Shown here one piece after another: positions 50,011-52,838 of a DNA stretch of 52,838 nt; the stretch's first letter is position 1; each line of letters opens with the position of its first letter. The notes below the pieces were generated by a model. The model ran no database searches and was not told the origin of the DNA. It saw nothing but the letters and a program-made list of their open reading frames with translations. The translations under genes and the position numbers were made by a program. Source of the stretch: Rhodospirillales bacterium RIFCSPLOWO2_02_FULL_58_16 (GTDB taxonomy: Bacteria; Pseudomonadota; Alphaproteobacteria; Rhodospirillales; 2-02-FULL-58-16); assembly GCA_001830425.1 (NCBI GenBank), contig MIAA01000032.1, positions 1 through 52,838 of the forward strand, written 5' to 3'.

Positions 50011-50585
50011 ATTTGCCCGGTCTCTACTTCTTCTTCCAGCTCCAGCGCCGTTTCGGCGTCGATTACTTTAACAACCATGTCGTAGCCGAAACCGGCGCGG
50101 GCCAGCGCCGCCATATCCTTGTCGCGCAAAGAGGCGCGTTGGTTATTCGGTCGGAAAGGGCCGAGGCGCCGGCGACGGGCCAGGATCACCGCCGCCGCCA
50201 GTTCCGGTTCATCCGTTTCATCCGCCAGGGCATCCACCGCCGCCCTGATGATTTCATCATCCAGCCCCTTTTGCTTCAACTTGACGAAAACAGTGCGCCG
50301 CGAGGCGCCGCGACGGTGTCGGCTTCCGGCCAGCGCCTCGGCATAGGCGAGGTCGTTCAACAGGCCGTTATCGATAAAGCGCCGGATCAGGCCGTCCACC
50401 ATTTTTGCGCCTTCATCCCTGTCGGTTCCGTGGAAGCGGGCCGAACGATCCACCCGGCGCATCATTACCCGGCGAAAGTTGGCCGATGACGAGGCGAACC
50501 GCTGAAGGTAATAGACGGCGGCGTTCTCCAGCGACTTGGCCGTCACCTTCCTCGGTTTGTGCTTTTTTCGCGGACTCTTTTCCAT
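50007..50585 (-). CDS. recX: RecX recombination regulator
   Basis: The 192-residue protein matches RecX: NAAVYYLQRFASSSANFRRV, FIDNGLLNDLAYAEALAGSR and RRGASRRTVFVKLKQKGLDD, with three-helix repeats. RecX limits RecA filaments. It is encoded away from recA, as in many alphaproteobacteria, and is coupled to the following TPR-glycosyltransferase gene. A basic N-terminus (MEKSPRKKHKPRKV) precedes the conserved part. Confidence 0.9.
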   Translation of the reverse strand: MEKSPRKKHKPRKVTAKSLENAAVYYLQRFASSSANFRRVMMRRVDRSARFHGTDRDEGAKMVDGLIRRFIDNGLLNDLAYAEALAGSRHRRGASRRTVFVKLKQKGLDDEIIRAAVDALADETDEPELAAAVILARRRRLGPFRPNNQRASLRDKDMAALARAGFGYDMVVKVIDAETALELEEEVETGQI

Positions 50586-50600
50586 GGCGGCATTATATAG

Positions 50601-50614
50601 TAGGCGGACGCCTA
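50601..50614. promoter_or_regulatory. Short palindrome between recX and ABC permease
   Basis: TAGGCG-GA-CGCCTA is a perfect inverted repeat in the 54-bp divergent gap between recX and the ABC permease gene. The position suits a repressor site (for example SOS-type control of recX), but it does not match a LexA box I know. Confidence 0.3.
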
Positions 50615-50639
50615 ATTAACTAAAACGTAGACAGAACTT

Positions 50640-51419
50640 ATGAACGGTCTCAGATATTCAAATTGGATCGGGCTGTGGACGCTTTATGTGCGCGAGGTAA
50701 GGCGCTTCATGAAGGTCCATACCCAGACCATTCTAGCCCCCATCGTGACGACGCTGCTGTTTCTGGCCGTCTTTATTCTGGCGTTGGGACGAGACGAACA
50801 AACCGTAGTCGGCGTCCCCTTCGTCGAGTTTCTGGCGCCGGGGCTGGTGATGATGGCGATTATCCAGAACGCCTTCGCCAATACTTCTTCGTCCATCGTC
50901 ATCGCCAAGATACAGGGCAATATCGTCGATACCCTGATGCCGCCGCTGACCGCTCACGAGTTGACGCTGGCCATCGCTTTCGGCGGGGTGACGCGCGGCA
51001 TTATCGTCGGCGTCGCCGTCGCCGCCGTCATGAGCCTGTTCGTGCCGATGCATGTTCACAGTTTCGCCTTCGTCCTGTTTCACGGCATGGCGGCGTCGTT
51101 GATGCTGTCGCTGCTGGGGCTGATCGGCGGCATATGGGCCGATAAGTTTGACCACATCGCCGCCGTCACCAACTTTATCGTCATGCCCCTGTCGTTCCTC
51201 TCCGGCACCTTCTATTCCATCGAAAAGCTGAGCGGCGTTTTCCATGCCGCCGCCTTTTTTAATCCGTTTTTCTATCTGATCGACGGTTTCCGTTACGGGT
51301 TCATCGGCCATGCCGACGCCTCGCTGACGGTCGGGATAACCGTTATGTGCGGCGTCAATCTCGGCCTGTGGATACTGTGCCGTCGGATGTTCGCAACCGG
51401 CTATAAATTGAAGGCTTAG
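50640..51419 (+). CDS. ABC-2 type transporter permease
   Basis: The 259-residue protein has six membrane helices and the ABC-2 layout: cytosolic N-terminus (LYVREVRRFMKVHTQTILAP), LAPGLVMMAIIQNAFANTSS, FIVMPLSFLSGTFYSIEKLS and FNPFFYLIDGFRYGFIGHAD, the last two being the conserved family motifs. It resembles YadH/NodJ-type exporters. The ATP-binding partner is not adjacent in the window, so it must be encoded elsewhere. The substrate is unknown. Confidence 0.9.
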   Translation: MNGLRYSNWIGLWTLYVREVRRFMKVHTQTILAPIVTTLLFLAVFILALGRDEQTVVGVPFVEFLAPGLVMMAIIQNAFANTSSSIVIAKIQGNIVDTLMPPLTAHELTLAIAFGGVTRGIIVGVAVAAVMSLFVPMHVHSFAFVLFHGMAASLMLSLLGLIGGIWADKFDHIAAVTNFIVMPLSFLSGTFYSIEKLSGVFHAAAFFNPFFYLIDGFRYGFIGHADASLTVGITVMCGVNLGLWILCRRMFATGYKLKA

Positions 51420-51540
51420 ATTTGACAAAGTATCGTGACGAAAGTTCCGGGAATTGAACGGGTCTGGACTATACAGGTAAATTATAGTATACGGTTACGT
51501 TGATTTTTCCTTTTCAAATGTGATCATTCCAGCGGATTCA

Positions 51541-52527
51541 ATGTTGTTTCGTTTCCTCTCCTTTATTATTTTGACTGTTATATCGCTTGTTTTCGGCGAC
51601 CGGTTTATTTCCGCCGTTGCCGCCGAAATTGAGTGCAACGCTCTGCTGGGAAAAACCTTGAAAAAAGGGGAAAAACCCAAGGTCACCTATGATAAATCAT
51701 GGGGGATCGCTTATGTGGAGTCTTCGGAAGGAACCTGCAAGGAGCCGATAGAGGTTTGGCGGGGCCGCCGTCTTGCCGACATCCCGGTCAAGACGGTGGA
51801 TGAAATGCCGCCGTCGGAAGGCGGGGCGCATGAGGCCGGCAAGGCGCCGGTAAAACTTGCCCCGACCGCCAAATCATCTTCCGCCGCCGTTCCCGCCCCG
51901 CTCAAATCCAAACCCAAGCCCCCGCCCTGCGACAAGGAACTGGAGGACTTTTGGAAGGAAGGGAGCCATATCATCAATGGCGTCGGCTACTGGCTGTTCA
52001 AGGTCCATACCGTTGACATTGATAACGACGGGGTGATTGACGACATAGGATTCAGACTCAAGGCCCAGGGCAAGGAAGACCTGGTGATGAATTATTTCGG
52101 CGGCGCCGACAACGTTCCGGCCAAATCCTTTCCGTCGCTGAAGCTGGCCGATGAAAGCATGATATCAAGGATTTGCTTCGGCTTCGCCAATTTCAACGAT
52201 CCGACGCCGCCGCAGCAGCCGCAGCAGACGCAATCGGCGGAACAAGCGCCGCAAAATCCCTTTCAGGTTCCCGATCTGGCCGCAGAAATGAAAAAAAAGG
52301 AAGGGGGGGACAAGAAGGAAGAAGGCAAGCCCGAAGCGCCGTCTGAAACATCAGGCTCCGGTTTCGGACTCGCGCTTTGGATCATAATCGGCGTTGTTCT
52401 TGCCGGCGGCGTCGGCGGTGGCGGCTGGTATTTTGTTACCCACGCTCACGGCAAGCGCAAGAAGCATAAACGGATCAATAAAAGGTTCGAGGAATCCTCC
52501 GACAACGGCGATAACAAGGACAGTTGA
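51541..52527 (+). CDS. Exported protein with C-terminal membrane anchor
   Basis: The 328-residue protein has a signal peptide (FLSFIILTVISLVFGDRFIS), a short domain (IECNALLGKTLKKGEKPKV, then WGIAYVESSEGTC), a Pro/Ala-rich linker, a second domain with the calcium-loop-like run VDIDNDGVIDDIGF, then a Gln/Pro-rich and Lys/Glu-rich stretch, a C-terminal membrane helix (LALWIIIGVVLAGGVGGGGW) and a basic tail (HGKRKKHKRINKRF). The two cysteine pairs could form disulfides. The D-x-D-x-D-G pattern suits EF-hand or dockerin-type Ca2+ loops. I do not recognise the family. The start at 51541 (ATG) is preferred over GTG 51520. Confidence 0.65.
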   Translation: MLFRFLSFIILTVISLVFGDRFISAVAAEIECNALLGKTLKKGEKPKVTYDKSWGIAYVESSEGTCKEPIEVWRGRRLADIPVKTVDEMPPSEGGAHEAGKAPVKLAPTAKSSSAAVPAPLKSKPKPPPCDKELEDFWKEGSHIINGVGYWLFKVHTVDIDNDGVIDDIGFRLKAQGKEDLVMNYFGGADNVPAKSFPSLKLADESMISRICFGFANFNDPTPPQQPQQTQSAEQAPQNPFQVPDLAAEMKKKEGGDKKEEGKPEAPSETSGSGFGLALWIIIGVVLAGGVGGGGWYFVTHAHGKRKKHKRINKRFEESSDNGDNKDS

Positions 52528-52537
52528 CGCGACGGCG

Positions 52538-52838
52538 CTACCGGCCCAGCCGCCTGCGGATTTCCGCCGCCACTTCATCCGCCGGGTTAAGAGGAGGATG
52601 GGTCCAGTCTTCCAGGGCATCGCCCAGCGGGCGGGCATAGCCGCCGTTAAACAAGGCCTGATGGAGTCGGGCGTGCTTGCCGGTTATCAGCGCTGCGGGC
52701 GCGTAGAGGTAGACGGGGACCGGGGCGGCGCAGGCTTCGCTGCACATGGAGACCGAGTCGCCGGTGACGATGACGGCGTCGGCGGTGGCCAAGTAGCCGA
52801 CATAGGGATTCTTGCCTTCATCGCCCCACCGATAGACA
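52538..52838 (-). CDS. ELM1-family protein, C-terminal part
   Basis: This frame continues past the right edge of the window, so only the C-terminal end (about 99 residues) is seen. It reads YRWGDEGKNPYVGYLATADA, VIVTGDSVSMCSEACA and KHARLHQALFNGGYARPL, the conserved end of the mitochondrial-fission ELM1 family, which resembles GT-B glycosyltransferases. The role in bacteria is not established; some members lie near lipopolysaccharide genes. The N-terminal part is outside the window. Confidence 0.8.
   Translation of the reverse strand, partial: VYRWGDEGKNPYVGYLATADAVIVTGDSVSMCSEACAAPVPVYLYAPAALITGKHARLHQALFNGGYARPLGDALEDWTHPPLNPADEVAAEIRRRLGR

Overview
This window is a GC-rich bacterial chromosome segment that reads as an alphaproteobacterium, probably close to the Rhodospirillales. 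The evidence is an NDUFS4-type complex I accessory protein (17518-17814), alphaproteobacterial-style L28, RecX, LipB and DgcZ-like proteins, an MCP, TPR-glycosyltransferases, and an ELM1-family protein at the right edge. This placement is inferred from gene content only; no rRNA is present.

Region 1 (1-3350) is accessory DNA. It holds a decayed HigA-like fragment, an AT-rich outer-membrane protein gene, a small XRE regulator, a Phd/VapC-type toxin-antitoxin pair with a clear palindromic operator, and a DUF4258/HTH pair whose DUF4258 gene carries an in-frame TAA. Region 2 (3458-11492) is a compact nine-gene V/A-type ATPase operon in the order G/H-like, C-like, I, K, F, E, A, B, D. Most genes overlap or abut. 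Such a rotary ATPase is uncommon in Alphaproteobacteria, which normally use F1Fo. A tRNA-Val gene lies just beyond it.

Region 3 (11600-27100) is mostly housekeeping: glmU-glmS, rpmB, an ArsB/NhaD/citrate-type transporter, a DUF192 protein, tRNA-Pro, the NDUFS4 homologue, tRNA-Arg, a Crp/Fnr regulator, a Do-family protease, an FKBP isomerase, metF-metH, and an ALDH7-type dehydrogenase.

Region 4 (27076-35400) is regulatory and envelope-related. It has two divergent YdcH (DUF465) mini-genes, a degenerate GGDEF protein, a TPR lipoprotein, a second Crp/Fnr regulator, an ExeA/GspA-like ATPase with a peptidoglycan-binding end, a GspB/MshN-like TPR protein, an Flp-type pilin on the opposite strand, an OmpR/histidine-kinase pair and a CheY-like regulator. 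The TPR lipoprotein, regulator, ATPase, GspB-like protein and pilin look like a small, possibly undescribed envelope or pilus module.

Region 5 (35488-52838) holds a HAD phosphatase, an AsmA protein, MgtE, tRNA-Leu, LipB, a HigB/HigA pair split by an extragenic palindromic repeat, a zinc-sensing (CZB) diguanylate cyclase, a degenerate cNMP-TPR protein, a PagL lipid A deacylase, two paralogous TPR-glycosyltransferases flanking an MCP, RecX, an ABC-2 permease, an exported membrane-anchored protein with a calcium-loop-like motif, and the C-terminal end of an ELM1-family gene.

Four very short items (two YdcH genes, the Flp pilin and the full extent of the DUF4258 pseudogene) were read directly from the sequence. 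No CRISPR array, rRNA, transposase or riboswitch was recognised.
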